A stretch of 64,000 nt of DNA from Luteibacter aegosomatis (GCF_023078455.1 NZ_CP095740.1:3832001-3896000), one strand, 5' to 3'; positions 54,628 through 63,934 are shown, counted from the first letter of the stretch. The notes: generated from the sequence alone by a model not told the origin. A program made the numbers and translations.

Positions 54628-56976
54628 TCAGTTCGCGGGCTGACTCATGGAGTACGGCTGCGCGCCCCTGCCGGTCGCCCAGTCCTTCGCCGGGGTTTCC
54701 TGCATCGAGAAGTGCAGTTCGCCGCCGGCCACGATCTCCTCGTGGCGAATGAAGGTGCGGTCCAACGGCTTGCCGTTGAGCGTGACCTTGCCGACGTAAG
54801 GGTGCTTCGCGTCGAGGTGGTCGGTGCTGACCGTGAAACGCTTGCCGTTGGAGAGATTGAGCGTGGCCTTTTCCACGAAGGGACGGCCGATCACGTACTG
54901 GTTGCTGCCCGGCGCCACCGGGTAGAAGCCCAGCGCCGTGAAGGTGTACCAGGCCGACATCTGGCCGAGGTCGTCGTTACCGACCAGGCCCGTCGGCGTC
55001 GGCGAGTACTGGCTCTTCATGATCTCGGTAAGGCGTTCCTGGGTCTTCCAGGGCTGGCCGGCGTAATCGTAGAGGTAGGCCACGTGGTGGCTGGGTTCGT
55101 TGCCGTGGGCGTACCAGCCGATGAGGCCGGTGATGTCCTCCACGTGGGCGAACGACTTGGGGTCGACCTTGGCGTCGAATACCGAATCGAGCTTCTTGAC
55201 GAAGGCATCGGCGCCGCCGAGCGCGTCGATGAGGCCGGCGACGTCCTGCGGCACGTACCAGGAATACTGCCAGGCATTGCCTTCGGTGTAATCGCTGCCA
55301 TAGGCGGCCGACGAGGGATCGAACGGCTCCCGGTAGCTGCCGTCGCTCTTGCGCGCGCGCAGGAAACCGGTCTTGGTGTCGAAGCTGTTCTTCCAGTTGC
55401 CCGCGCGCTTGGTGAAGGTGGCGGCGACGTCGTCCTTGCCCATGGCCTTGGCCATCTGCGCGAGCGACCAGTCGTCGAAGGCGTATTCCACCGTCTTGGA
55501 GGCCGCTTCCGGCGAACGGTCGATCGCCACGTAGCCGAGCTTCATGTAATCGTCCAGGCCGCCGTAGGGCCCGTAGGTGGCGCTGGCCACCATGGCCTCC
55601 AGGGCCTTGTTCGCGTCGTAGCCGCGGATGCCCTTCATGTAGGCATCGGCGATCACCGGCACCGCGTGGTAGCCGATCATGCACCAGGTTTCCATGCCCT
55701 GGTACGCCCACACGGGCAGGATGCCGAACGGGCTGGCCTCGCGCGCGGCGATGAGCGAGCTGACGAAATCGTTGCTCTTTTCCGGCTCGAGCAGGGTCAT
55801 CAGCGGCTGCTGGGCACGGTAGACGTCCCACAGCGACCAGGTGGAATAGAAGTCGAAGCCCTTGGCCTGGTGTACCTGGTCGTCCGGACCGCGGTAGCGG
55901 CCGTCGACGTCCATCGACAGCGTGGGCGAGAGCATGGCGTGGTAGAGCGCCGTGTAGAACGTCTTGCGGGTCTGCGCGGGGGCCTGCACGTCGACCACGG
56001 AGAGGGTCTTCTCCCAGGCGTCGCGGGCTTCGTCGCGGCGGGCGTCGAAGTCGAAGCCGGCGCCATCCTTGTCGAGGTTGGCCACCGCGTTGTCCTCGCT
56101 CACCGAGGAAATGGCGACCTTCACCACCAGCGGCTTGTCGAGGTTGCCGAAGTCGAACACGCCTTCGAGCGCCCTGCCGCTCAGGCCGTCGGTGTCCTCG
56201 GCGCGGTTGCCCGGACCGGCAAAGCCCCGGTAGGGCACGTTCTGTTCGCGGTTCTTCAGGCTGCGCGAGGCCAGCGGCTGGTTGAAGCGCATGGCGAAAT
56301 ACAACTGGCGGCCCGGGGCCCAGCCACGCGTGGTGCGGCCGCCGGTGACCGTGCCGTCGTCGCGCACGCGCAGCGACGACCACAGCACCTTGCCGTCGTA
56401 ATCGTAGATGCTGGGGCGCAGGTCGAGCAGGAGGTGGGCAGGCTTGCCCTTGGGAAAGGTGTAGCGGTGCCAGCCCACCCGCCGTCCCGCGGTCAACTCG
56501 GCACGCACGCCGTAGTCGGCCAGGGTGACGGCGTAGTACCCTGCCTCGGCTTTCTCGCTCGCGTGGTCGAAGCGCGAGCGGTAACCGCTACCGGGCTGGT
56601 CGGGGGTACCGGGGTCCAGCCTCACGTCGCCGGCGATGGGCATGACGAGCACGTCGCCCAGGTCGGAATGGCCGCTGCCGGAGAAATGCGTATGGGAAAA
56701 GCCCATGATGCTCGAATCGCCGTGCTGGTAGCCGGCGGCGTATTTGTACGCATGCTTGAAGTCCGGCATGGCCGTGTCCGGCGACAGCTGGATCATGCCG
56801 AAGGGGACCGTCGCGCCGGGGAAGGTGTGGCCGTCGCCACCCGTGCCGATCAGCGGGTCGACCGAAGCGACGGCGTCGCGCCCCTTGCCGGTGGAGGCGG
56901 CCAGGGCGAGCCCGGGCAGGGCCAGGGACAGGGCGGCGGCGAGCAGGCCGCGGCGCAGGCGGGACGGGTTCGGCAT
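54628..56976 (-). CDS. GH92 family exo-alpha-mannosidase
   Basis: A 782-residue exported calcium-dependent alpha-mannosidase (GH92). The signal peptide is about 1-29, ending LPGLALAA. Family marks are PLIGTGGDGHTFPGATVPFG at the mature N-terminus, SHTHFSGSG, DFYSTWSLWDVYRAQQP, GYHAVPVIADAYMKG, the NEPSHH motif and GNDDLGQMSAWYTFTALGFY. GH92 enzymes remove terminal mannose, typically alpha-1,2, from high-mannose N-glycans or yeast mannan. ATG 56976 has GAGGGG upstream. It is divergent from a LacI regulator that heads genes for mannose import and conversion. Confidence 0.93.
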   Translation of the reverse strand: MPNPSRLRRGLLAAALSLALPGLALAASTGKGRDAVASVDPLIGTGGDGHTFPGATVPFGMIQLSPDTAMPDFKHAYKYAAGYQHGDSSIMGFSHTHFSGSGHSDLGDVLVMPIAGDVRLDPGTPDQPGSGYRSRFDHASEKAEAGYYAVTLADYGVRAELTAGRRVGWHRYTFPKGKPAHLLLDLRPSIYDYDGKVLWSSLRVRDDGTVTGGRTTRGWAPGRQLYFAMRFNQPLASRSLKNREQNVPYRGFAGPGNRAEDTDGLSGRALEGVFDFGNLDKPLVVKVAISSVSEDNAVANLDKDGAGFDFDARRDEARDAWEKTLSVVDVQAPAQTRKTFYTALYHAMLSPTLSMDVDGRYRGPDDQVHQAKGFDFYSTWSLWDVYRAQQPLMTLLEPEKSNDFVSSLIAAREASPFGILPVWAYQGMETWCMIGYHAVPVIADAYMKGIRGYDANKALEAMVASATYGPYGGLDDYMKLGYVAIDRSPEAASKTVEYAFDDWSLAQMAKAMGKDDVAATFTKRAGNWKNSFDTKTGFLRARKSDGSYREPFDPSSAAYGSDYTEGNAWQYSWYVPQDVAGLIDALGGADAFVKKLDSVFDAKVDPKSFAHVEDITGLIGWYAHGNEPSHHVAYLYDYAGQPWKTQERLTEIMKSQYSPTPTGLVGNDDLGQMSAWYTFTALGFYPVAPGSNQYVIGRPFVEKATLNLSNGKRFTVSTDHLDAKHPYVGKVTLNGKPLDRTFIRHEEIVAGGELHFSMQETPAKDWATGRGAQPYSMSQPAN

Positions 56977-57145
56977 CGGTGGTACCCCTCGAATGGACGC
57001 GTGATTCGCGGTCAGGATCATTTGGATCGTGACAAACAGCCAGAAAGTAGCAAAGATGCCGACGTCGCGCATGTTGCAGTGCGTGATGCATCCAAGACAC
57101 CACCGCGCGATCATCGCCCGGTTTAGATCGTTTGAAGGAGTAACG

Positions 57146-58195
57146 ATGCCGAGGACCACCCCGCAGCGCCGCAAGGTGACGCTGGCCGATATCGCCCAAG
57201 GTTGCGATGTATCGCGAGCCACCGTCTCGCTGGTGCTGCGCGGCAGCCCGCTCGTCAACTCCGCCACCCGGGCCCGCGTCGAGGCCGAGCTCAAGCGGCA
57301 AGGCTACGTCTACAACCGGGCCGCCGCCAACCTCCGCCGCCGCACCTCCTCGAGCATCGGGCTGGTGGTGAACGACCTGGGCAACCCCTTCTTCGCCGAA
57401 TTCGCCGCCGGCGCCGACGAATCGCTGGCCAGCGCCGGCTACGTCACCCTGCTGGGCAACACGGGCGAATCGCCCGAGCGCCAGCAGGCCGTGCTCACCT
57501 CGCTGGTGGAGCACGGCCCGGCGGGCATCATCCTGTCGCCCGCCGAGGGCAGCGAAGGCGAGCGCGTGCTCTCCGCCGTCGGCATGCACACCCCCCTGCT
57601 CGTGTTCAACCGCGAACTGCCCGACGACGAAGGCACCCATCGCTGGGACACGCTGGAAATGGACAACGAACACGGCGCGCGCCTGGCCACCGAGCACCTG
57701 ATCGCCCTCGGCCATCGGCGCATCGCCTTCTTCGGCGGCCATCGCGACTCCAGCTCGGTGGAACAACGCCGGCGCGGCTACATGAGCGCCATGCGCGACG
57801 CCGGCCTCACGGTGGATCCGAACTGGCTCATCGAGAGCGCGCCCACGCGCCTGGAAGCGGCGCGCCAGACCGGTGCGCTGTTCGCGCGCGATCCGGCGCC
57901 GACCGCGGCGGTCTGCTACAACGACGCCGTCGCGCTGGGCCTGATGCTGGGGCTCACGCGCCGCGGACGCCGTCCCGGTGAGGATTTCGCCCTGACGGGC
58001 TTCGACGACGTCGCCGAAGCCTCGGTCTGCGTGCCTCCCCTCACCACCATCGCGGTGGACCCGCGAGGCCTGGGCAGGCGCAGCGCCGAACTGATCCTGC
58101 AACGATTGGGCAATCCCGAGACGGATACGGCCTATACGATCGCCCCCGTCCGGCTGGTAGTGCGCGAAAGCAGCTGCCCGCCGACTTCACCCTAA
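57146..58195 (+). CDS. LacI-family regulator of the mannose locus
   Basis: A 349-residue repressor with the LacI helix-turn-helix (KVTLADIAQGCDVSRATVSL, hinge NRAAANLRRRTS) and a sugar-binding periplasmic-type domain (IGLVVNDLGNPFFAEFAAGA, GFDDVAEASVCVPPLTTI). The ATG at 57146 has a near-ideal GAAGGAG site. The 169-base gap to the mannosidase gene is fairly AT-rich and includes GATCATTTGGATC and TTTAGATCGTTTGAA, possible operators, though neither is a clean palindrome. It probably controls both the mannosidase and its own downstream transport genes. Confidence 0.92.
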   Translation: MPRTTPQRRKVTLADIAQGCDVSRATVSLVLRGSPLVNSATRARVEAELKRQGYVYNRAAANLRRRTSSSIGLVVNDLGNPFFAEFAAGADESLASAGYVTLLGNTGESPERQQAVLTSLVEHGPAGIILSPAEGSEGERVLSAVGMHTPLLVFNRELPDDEGTHRWDTLEMDNEHGARLATEHLIALGHRRIAFFGGHRDSSSVEQRRRGYMSAMRDAGLTVDPNWLIESAPTRLEAARQTGALFARDPAPTAAVCYNDAVALGLMLGLTRRGRRPGEDFALTGFDDVAEASVCVPPLTTIAVDPRGLGRRSAELILQRLGNPETDTAYTIAPVRLVVRESSCPPTSP

Positions 58196-58222
58196 TACCA
58201 ATAACAAACAAAGGAGCGCCCC

Positions 58223-59545
58223 ATGGCCACAGGTCCTTCGCCATTGCCCAGCTCGTCGTCTTCGGCGGGTACGGGTGATACCCGCTACACCTACTTCCCC
58301 CTTGCCCTGGGCGTGATGACGACGATCTTCTTCATGTGGGGGTTCCTGACCTGCCTGAACGACATCCTCATCCCCCACCTGAAGGCCGTGTTCGAACTGA
58401 ACTACGCCCAGGCGCTGCTCATCCAGTTCACCTTCTTCGGCGCGTATTTCATCATGTCGCTGCCCGCCGGCCGGGTCGTCGCCGCGCTGGGCTACAAGAA
58501 GAGCATCGTCGCCGGCCTGATCGTCTCGGGCATCGGCGCGGCCCTGTTCTGGCCCGCCGCCGGCATGCGCGTGTACGGCTTCTTCCTGGCCGCGCTGTTC
58601 ATCCTCGCCACGGGCATCACGGTGCTGCAGGTGGCCGCCAACGCCTACGTGGCGCTGCTCGGCCCCGAGAAGACCAGCTCCAGCCGCCTCACCCTGGCCC
58701 AGGCGCTGAACTCGTTCGGCACCTTCCTCGCGCCGTTCTTCGGCGGCTTCCTCATCCTCTCCAGCGAGGTCAAGAGCAGCGCCGACATCGCGAAGATGAA
58801 CGCCGCGGAGCAGATCTCCTATCGCGCGCACGAGGCCTCCACCGTGCAGGGCCCGTACATCGGCCTGGCCGTGGTGCTCGTGCTGCTGGCGATCGGCGTC
58901 TACCTGTTCAAGCTGCCCGCCCTGGAAGAAACCACCGAGAAGGCCGACGACAGCCAGCACTCGCTGATGGACGCCCTGAAGACCCCGCACGTGTTCTTCG
59001 GCGTGCTGGGCATCTTCTTCTACGTGGGCGGTGAGGTGTCGATCGGCAGCTTCATGATCAACTACCTGCAATTGCCCGAAATCGGCAACATGACCGGCGC
59101 GGTCGCCGCCAGCCACGTGGCTTTCTACTGGGGCGGCGCGATGGTCGGCCGCTTCATCGGCTCGGCGCTGCTGGCCAGGTTCTCGCCGCGCATGCTGCTT
59201 GCCGTGTTCGCCGTGATCAACGCCCTGCTGGTCATCACCACCATGGTCACCACCGGCACCGTCGCGGTGTACAGCATCGTCGTCATCGGCCTGTTCAACT
59301 CGATCATGTTCCCGACGATCTTCTCGCTGGGCATCGAGCGCATGGGCCCGCTGACCGGCAAGGCCTCGTCGCTGCTGATCATGGCCATCGTGGGCGGCGC
59401 GATCATTCCCTGGCTGCAGGGCGTGATCGCCGATGCCATCGGCCTGCAACATGCCTTCTTCATCCCGCTCATCTGCTACGCGTACATCGTGTTCTACGGC
59501 CTGAGCGGCTCGAAGGTCCGTAACGTGCCCGTCGCGTCGCGCTGA
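58223..59545 (+). CDS. FucP/GluP-type sugar:H+ symporter (MFS)
   Basis: A 440-residue permease with about 12 transmembrane helices, of the FHS (fucose-galactose-glucose) branch: MTTIFFMWGFLTCLNDILIP, QALLIQFTFFGAYFIMSLPA, ATGITVLQVAANAYVALLGP, LTLAQALNSFGTFLAPFFGG and NSIMFPTIFSLGIERMGP. It lies 27 bases after the LacI gene with AGGAG at a good distance. Within this cluster the likely substrate is mannose released by the GH92 enzyme; glucose, galactose or fructose transport by the same branch cannot be excluded. Confidence 0.9.
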   Translation: MATGPSPLPSSSSSAGTGDTRYTYFPLALGVMTTIFFMWGFLTCLNDILIPHLKAVFELNYAQALLIQFTFFGAYFIMSLPAGRVVAALGYKKSIVAGLIVSGIGAALFWPAAGMRVYGFFLAALFILATGITVLQVAANAYVALLGPEKTSSSRLTLAQALNSFGTFLAPFFGGFLILSSEVKSSADIAKMNAAEQISYRAHEASTVQGPYIGLAVVLVLLAIGVYLFKLPALEETTEKADDSQHSLMDALKTPHVFFGVLGIFFYVGGEVSIGSFMINYLQLPEIGNMTGAVAASHVAFYWGGAMVGRFIGSALLARFSPRMLLAVFAVINALLVITTMVTTGTVAVYSIVVIGLFNSIMFPTIFSLGIERMGPLTGKASSLLIMAIVGGAIIPWLQGVIADAIGLQHAFFIPLICYAYIVFYGLSGSKVRNVPVASR

Positions 59546-59559
59546 TCCCATCCGCATGA

Positions 59560-59595
59560 CGGTGGCCGGCACGACGCCGGCCACCGTGTTTTTTT
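59560..59595 (+). terminator. Rho-independent terminator between permease and kinase genes
   Basis: Eleven-base stem CGGTGGCCGGC / GCCGGCCACCG (loop ACGAC) followed by TG and seven T (59589-59595). It lies 14 bases after the permease stop and 31 bases before the kinase start. Confidence 0.88.
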
Positions 59596-59626
59596 CCATC
59601 CCTCGCCCCAAGGACACGCCGTTCGC

Positions 59627-60604
59627 ATGTCTTCCATCCTCTGCTTCGGCGAGGCGCTGATCGATTTCCACGCACAGCCCCAGGGCGGCGCCGGTCAGCC
59701 TCCCGCTTTCGTACCCTTCGCCGGCGGCGCGCCCGCCAACGTGGCCGTCGCCGCCGCCCGCCTGGGCGGTCGCGCGCGCTTCGCTGGCATGCTCGCCCGC
59801 GACATGTTCGGTGATTTCCTGCTCAAGAGCCTCACCGACCTCGACGTCGGCACCGAGGACGTCGCCCGCACCGACGAGGCGCCCACCGCATTGGCCTTCG
59901 TGGCCCACGACGCCAAGGGCGACCGCAGCTTCAGCTTCTACCGTCCGCCCGCCGCCGACCTGCTGTTTCGCCCGGAGCACTTCCGCGCGAACGCGTTCGA
60001 CGACCTGGCCGTCTTCCACGTCTGCTCCAACTCGCTGACCGAGGCGGCCATCGCCCGGACCACGATCGTGGGCATGCAGCGGGCCCGCGAGGCGGGTGCG
60101 CTGGTCAGCTTCGACATGAACCTGCGCCCGGCCCTGTGGCCCAAGGGCGAAGACCAGCTTCCGCGCCTGTGGCAGACGCTGTCCGAAGCCGACGTGATCA
60201 AGCTCAGCGCCGAGGAGTTCGCCGCCGTGCACGACGGCGGCGACGACGAATCCGTGCTCGAACGCCTGTGGCAGGGCCACGCGCGCCTGCTGCTGGTGAC
60301 CGACGGCGCCGAACCGATGCGCTGGTTCACGCGCACGGCACGGGGCGTGATCCAGGGCTACAAGGTGGATGCGGTGGATACCACCGCCGCCGGCGACGCC
60401 TTCGTGGGCGGCCTGCTCGCCCGCCTCGCCGACCAGGGCATCAAGCCGGCCGGCCTCGATGCGCTGGTGGCCGACGAGGCCCGCCTCGTCGCACTGATCC
60501 GCTACGCCGCCGCCTGCGGCGCGATCACCGCCACCCGCAAAGGCTCGTTCACCGCCATCCCCGACCAGGCCGAAGTGAAGGCCTTCATGGAGAAGCACGC
60601 ATGA
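59627..60604 (+). CDS. PfkB-family fructokinase
   Basis: A 325-residue ribokinase-family sugar kinase. N-terminal GEALIDFHAQP and VPFAGGAPANVAVAAARLGG bind sugar; SFDMNLRPALWP is typical of fructokinases; the C-terminal VDAVDTTAAGDAFVGGLLA holds the anion hole and catalytic Asp. It likely phosphorylates fructose made by the downstream isomerase to fructose-6-phosphate. Its stop overlaps the isomerase ATG by 4 bases. A strong terminator separates it from the permease gene upstream. Confidence 0.9.
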   Translation: MSSILCFGEALIDFHAQPQGGAGQPPAFVPFAGGAPANVAVAAARLGGRARFAGMLARDMFGDFLLKSLTDLDVGTEDVARTDEAPTALAFVAHDAKGDRSFSFYRPPAADLLFRPEHFRANAFDDLAVFHVCSNSLTEAAIARTTIVGMQRAREAGALVSFDMNLRPALWPKGEDQLPRLWQTLSEADVIKLSAEEFAAVHDGGDDESVLERLWQGHARLLLVTDGAEPMRWFTRTARGVIQGYKVDAVDTTAAGDAFVGGLLARLADQGIKPAGLDALVADEARLVALIRYAAACGAITATRKGSFTAIPDQAEVKAFMEKHA

Positions 60605-61821
60605 CGAACGTCCCCCTCCCCGATTTCCATAACGTCGACGTCCTGCGCGAGCACGTCGCCACCACCATGAAGTTCTACGCGCCCAACGAGGTCGATAAGG
60701 CCGGTGGGTTCTTCCAGTACTTCAAGGACGACGGCTCGGTCTACGACCGCAGCCATCGCCATCTCGTGTCGAGCACGCGTTTCGTGTTCAACCACGCCAT
60801 GGCCTACCTCGAGTTCCACAAGCCCGAGGACAAGGACCTGGCGATGCACGGCCTGAAGTACCTGCGCGAGGTTCACCTGAATCCCGAAACCGGCGGCTAC
60901 GCCTGGACGATCCGGGACGGCAAGCGCGACGACCAGATGAACCACTGCTACGGCCTGGCCTTCATGCTGCTGGCCTACTCCTGCGGCGTGAAGGTGGGTT
61001 TCGAGGAAGCCAAGGGCTGGCAGAACGAGATCTGGGACTTGCTCGAAAAGCGTTACTGGGAGCCGGAGCATGGCCTGTACCGCGACGAGGCCGACAAGGA
61101 CTGGAACTTCACCACCTACCGCGGCCAGAACGCGAACATGCACATGACCGAGGCCATGATCGCCGCGTGGGAAGCCACGAAGGACGATCGCTACCTCGAT
61201 CGCGCCATGCTGCTGGCGAACAACATGACCCAGCGCCAGGCGGGCCTCACCCCGCAGAAGCTGGTCTGGGAGCATTACCACCCGGATTGGTCGATCGACT
61301 GGGACTACAACAAGGACAATCCCAAGCACCTGTTCCGTCCGTGGGGCTTCCAGCCGGGCCACCAGACCGAGTGGGCCAAGCTGCTGATGATGCTCGAGCG
61401 TTACACCAAGGGCACGTCGCGCCACGAGCAATGGCTGGTGCCGACCGCGCGCCACCTGTTCGACGAGGCGCTGAAGTTCGCCTGGGACAAGGAATACGGC
61501 GGCATCGCCTACGGCTTCGATCCCGAGGGCGTGGTGTGCGACGACGACAAGTATTTCTGGGTGCAGGCCGAGTCGCTGGCCGCCGCGCAGCTGCTTTTCG
61601 AAGCCACCGGCGATGCGTCCTACGACCAGTGGTACGAGAAGATCTGGGCGTACAGCTGGGAACACCTGGTCGACCACACGTACGGCGCCTGGTATCGCAT
61701 CCTCACGCGCAAGAACGAGAAGTACGACGACGAGAAAAGTCCCGCCGGCAAGACCGACTATCACACGATGGGCGCTTGCTACGAGGTGATGGCGTCGTTG
61801 CGGCGGATGCAGGGGAAGTAA
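60601..61821 (+). CDS. AGE-family sugar isomerase, probable mannose isomerase
   Basis: A 406-residue (alpha/alpha)6-barrel enzyme of the N-acylglucosamine 2-epimerase family. Features include GGFFQYFKDDGSVYDRSHRH near the start, STRFVFNHAMAYLEF, the catalytic-His segments in MNHCYGLAFMLLAYS and GFQPGHQTEWAKLLM, and KYFWVQAESLAAAQLLF with the Trp/Gln/Glu typical of mannose/aldose isomerases (YihS-like) rather than GlcNAc epimerases. In this cluster mannose to fructose is the expected reaction, feeding the overlapping fructokinase gene. No signal peptide. Confidence 0.88.
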   Translation: MTNVPLPDFHNVDVLREHVATTMKFYAPNEVDKAGGFFQYFKDDGSVYDRSHRHLVSSTRFVFNHAMAYLEFHKPEDKDLAMHGLKYLREVHLNPETGGYAWTIRDGKRDDQMNHCYGLAFMLLAYSCGVKVGFEEAKGWQNEIWDLLEKRYWEPEHGLYRDEADKDWNFTTYRGQNANMHMTEAMIAAWEATKDDRYLDRAMLLANNMTQRQAGLTPQKLVWEHYHPDWSIDWDYNKDNPKHLFRPWGFQPGHQTEWAKLLMMLERYTKGTSRHEQWLVPTARHLFDEALKFAWDKEYGGIAYGFDPEGVVCDDDKYFWVQAESLAAAQLLFEATGDASYDQWYEKIWAYSWEHLVDHTYGAWYRILTRKNEKYDDEKSPAGKTDYHTMGACYEVMASLRRMQGK

Positions 61822-61842
61822 TTCGCGAGACCCGGCGGAAGA

Positions 61843-61962
61843 CACTGGTCCCCTGCCTTCGCAGGGGCGACGTGATGCAATCTGGTAGTTCGTCGTTCCC
61901 GCCATGGCCCGACGGACTGCCACCTCCCGGCTCGTCGTTCCTGCGAAGGCAGGAACCCAGTG
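61843..61962. repeat. Two family C repeats
   Basis: Units at 61843-61872 (CACTGGTCCCCTGCCTTCGC and on) and 61933-61962 (CGTCGTTCCTGCGAAGGCAG and on) form an inverted pair that fills the gap between the convergent isomerase and LigD-polymerase genes. Confidence 0.75.
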
Positions 61963-61972
61963 CCTTTCGCCG

Positions 61973-62845
61973 CTACGGTAGCGACTGCTTCAACGTGCCC
62001 ATGCCTTCCCAGGGATCCGCCTCCAGGCTGCGCCCTCGCCTTACCGCCTTGTTCATATCGAACGCCGCGCCCGTCTTCAACCGCGCGATCTCCTCCCAGC
62101 GCACGGGCATCGCCACCGGCGCCCCTTCCCTCGCCCGCAACGACCATCCGGTGACGCTCGTGGCGCCGCGCGTGTTGCGCAGCCAGTCGATGAAGATCAG
62201 CCCCTCGCGCTTGGCCTTGCTCGCCTGGGCGATGTAGCGCTTCGGCGCATCGGCCACCATGGCGTCCGCGATGCCTTCGCAGAAAGCCTTCACCGCATCC
62301 CACGACGGTCCCGTGCGGAAGGGCGCCACGACGTGCAGGCCCTTGCCGCCCGACGTGCGCACGAAGCTCGTCAAACCGATATCGCCCAGGCGCTCGCGAA
62401 TCTCGCGCGCCGCCGCCACGATGTCTTTCCAGGGCACGCCCTTGGCGGGGTCCAGGTCGAAGATGAGGCGATCGGGCTTGTCCGGATCGTCCACGTGCGA
62501 ACCCCACGGATGGAATTCGAGGGTATTCATCTGCACCAGTTCGATGACACCGGCGACGTCCTCGACGTAGATGTACTGCGCTTCGTCGCCACCCTTCTCT
62601 TCCAGCACCACGGGTTTGACGTGACGGCCCAGCGTGTCGGCATGGTGTTTCTGGAAGAAACAGGCGCTGCCCAGTCCGCCGGGGCAACGCACCAGCGACA
62701 GCGGTCGACGCGCGAGCTCGGGCAGCATCCATGCCGCGACGCTCTCGTAGTACGCCACCACCTCTCCCTTCGTCGGCCCACCGGGCCCGAAGACCTCGCG
62801 CTCGGGGTGGGTCACGTTGACGCCGGCGACGGTGAGCGCCGCCAT
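61973..62845 (-). CDS. ligD: Stand-alone LigD polymerase-domain protein (end joining)
   Basis: A 290-residue archaeo-eukaryotic-primase-type polymerase, equivalent to the polymerase domain of LigD in bacterial non-homologous end joining. Motifs: FGPGGPTKGEVVAYYESVA, RCPGGLGSACFFQKHH, the catalytic Asp pair in LIFDLDPAKGV, TSGGKGLHVVAPF, and FIDWLRNTRGATSV. No phosphoesterase or ligase domain is attached; the protein ends after the polymerase fold. It starts one base after the Ku stop, so the two are co-expressed. A ligase partner is not in the window. Confidence 0.92.
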   Translation of the reverse strand: MAALTVAGVNVTHPEREVFGPGGPTKGEVVAYYESVAAWMLPELARRPLSLVRCPGGLGSACFFQKHHADTLGRHVKPVVLEEKGGDEAQYIYVEDVAGVIELVQMNTLEFHPWGSHVDDPDKPDRLIFDLDPAKGVPWKDIVAAAREIRERLGDIGLTSFVRTSGGKGLHVVAPFRTGPSWDAVKAFCEGIADAMVADAPKRYIAQASKAKREGLIFIDWLRNTRGATSVTGWSLRAREGAPVAMPVRWEEIARLKTGAAFDMNKAVRRGRSLEADPWEGMGTLKQSLP

Positions 62846-62846
62846 G

Positions 62847-63767
62847 TCAGCTCGCCCGGCGGCGTTTCGCGGGCGCCTTGCGCGCGGGCGTCTTCTTCGC
62901 CGCGGCTTTCTTCGCCGTCTTCTTGGCCGGCGCCTTCTTGGCGGCGGTCTTCTTCGCCGGCGTGCGCTCCTTGGCGCCGATGCTCTTCTTCAGCAAGGCC
63001 ATGAAGTCGACGACGTTGGTGGTGGCGTTCTCCGGCGTGCGCTCGTCCTCGTCGTCGACCGTGGCGGTGACGCCCTTGCTCTTGAGCCGCTTTTCGATGG
63101 CCTTGCGCAGCTTCTCGCGGAACTCGTCGCGGTAGTCCGTCGGCTTCCACTTGCCCGACATCGAATTGATCAGGTCGACGGCCATGTCCATTTCGCGCGA
63201 CGAGATCCGGTAATCCGACGCCGCCTTGTCCGGCAGCGCGTATTCGCCGACATCCACGATTTCGGACGCGTAACGCAGCAAGTTGAGCAGCAACGCGTCA
63301 TCCTGCGGATAGACCGCCGCGAGATATTCCTTGGTACGGATCACCACTCGCCCGATGCCGACCTTGCCCGTCTTCTTCAACGTCTCGCGGAGCAGCACGT
63401 AACCCTTCTCCGCTTTTTTCGCGGGCACCAGCACGTACGGCTTCTCGTAGTAGGCGGGTGATATCTCCTTGCCGTCGACGAAGGTATCGATCTCCACCGT
63501 TTCATGGGCATCGCTGGCGGCGTGGCGGATGTCCTCCTCTTCGAGCACCACGTAGTTGCCCTTCTGGTACTCGAAGGCCTTGACGATCTCCTTCCACGGC
63601 ACCTCGTCGCCGGTCTCGGCATTGACGCGCTCATAGCGGACCGGCGTGTTGTCGCGCTGGTCGAGCATGCGGAAATGCAGGTCGTTGCGCCGCTCGCCCG
63701 ACATCAGGCGGATGGGCACGTTGAGCAGGCCGAACGAGAGCGTTCCGGTCCAGATGGGACGGGCCAT
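62847..63767 (-). CDS. ku: Bacterial Ku end-binding protein
   Basis: A 306-residue homodimeric DNA-end-binding protein. It begins MARPIWTGTLSFGLLNVPIR, with the Ku core (VRYERVNAETGDEVPWKEIV, REMDMAVDLINSMSGKWKP, YRDEFREKLRKAIEKRLK) to about residue 235. The C-terminal tail of about 45 residues is a Lys/Ala/Pro repeat (TPAKKTAAKKAPAKK-like), seen in some Ku proteins and thought to add non-specific DNA binding. It is the first gene of the pair with the LigD polymerase. Confidence 0.95.
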   Translation of the reverse strand: MARPIWTGTLSFGLLNVPIRLMSGERRNDLHFRMLDQRDNTPVRYERVNAETGDEVPWKEIVKAFEYQKGNYVVLEEEDIRHAASDAHETVEIDTFVDGKEISPAYYEKPYVLVPAKKAEKGYVLLRETLKKTGKVGIGRVVIRTKEYLAAVYPQDDALLLNLLRYASEIVDVGEYALPDKAASDYRISSREMDMAVDLINSMSGKWKPTDYRDEFREKLRKAIEKRLKSKGVTATVDDEDERTPENATTNVVDFMALLKKSIGAKERTPAKKTAAKKAPAKKTAKKAAAKKTPARKAPAKRRRAS

Positions 63768-63839
63768 GGGGCGATCCTCGGGCTCACGGGACCCTGAGGA
63801 TCACCCCGGGCATGTGGATGCGAGGTCGAGGCTAGCCCC

Positions 63840-63916
63840 TTCGCCGACACGGTCGGCTCCCACTCCTCCGGTAGCAAGCTCACTACCGGAGGGGTGGGAG
63901 CCGATCGTATCGGCGA
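63840..63916. repeat. REP palindrome, family B copy 4
   Basis: Arms TTCGCCGACACGGTCGGCTC and on, and the inverted arm ending in ATCGTATCGGCGAA, with the centre CCGGTAG-N-CTACCGG. The left arm carries two changes from the other copies. It lies upstream of ku, close after the end of the next gene. Confidence 0.88.
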
Positions 63917-63934
63917 AGCAAGCTGGCCCCGTCG

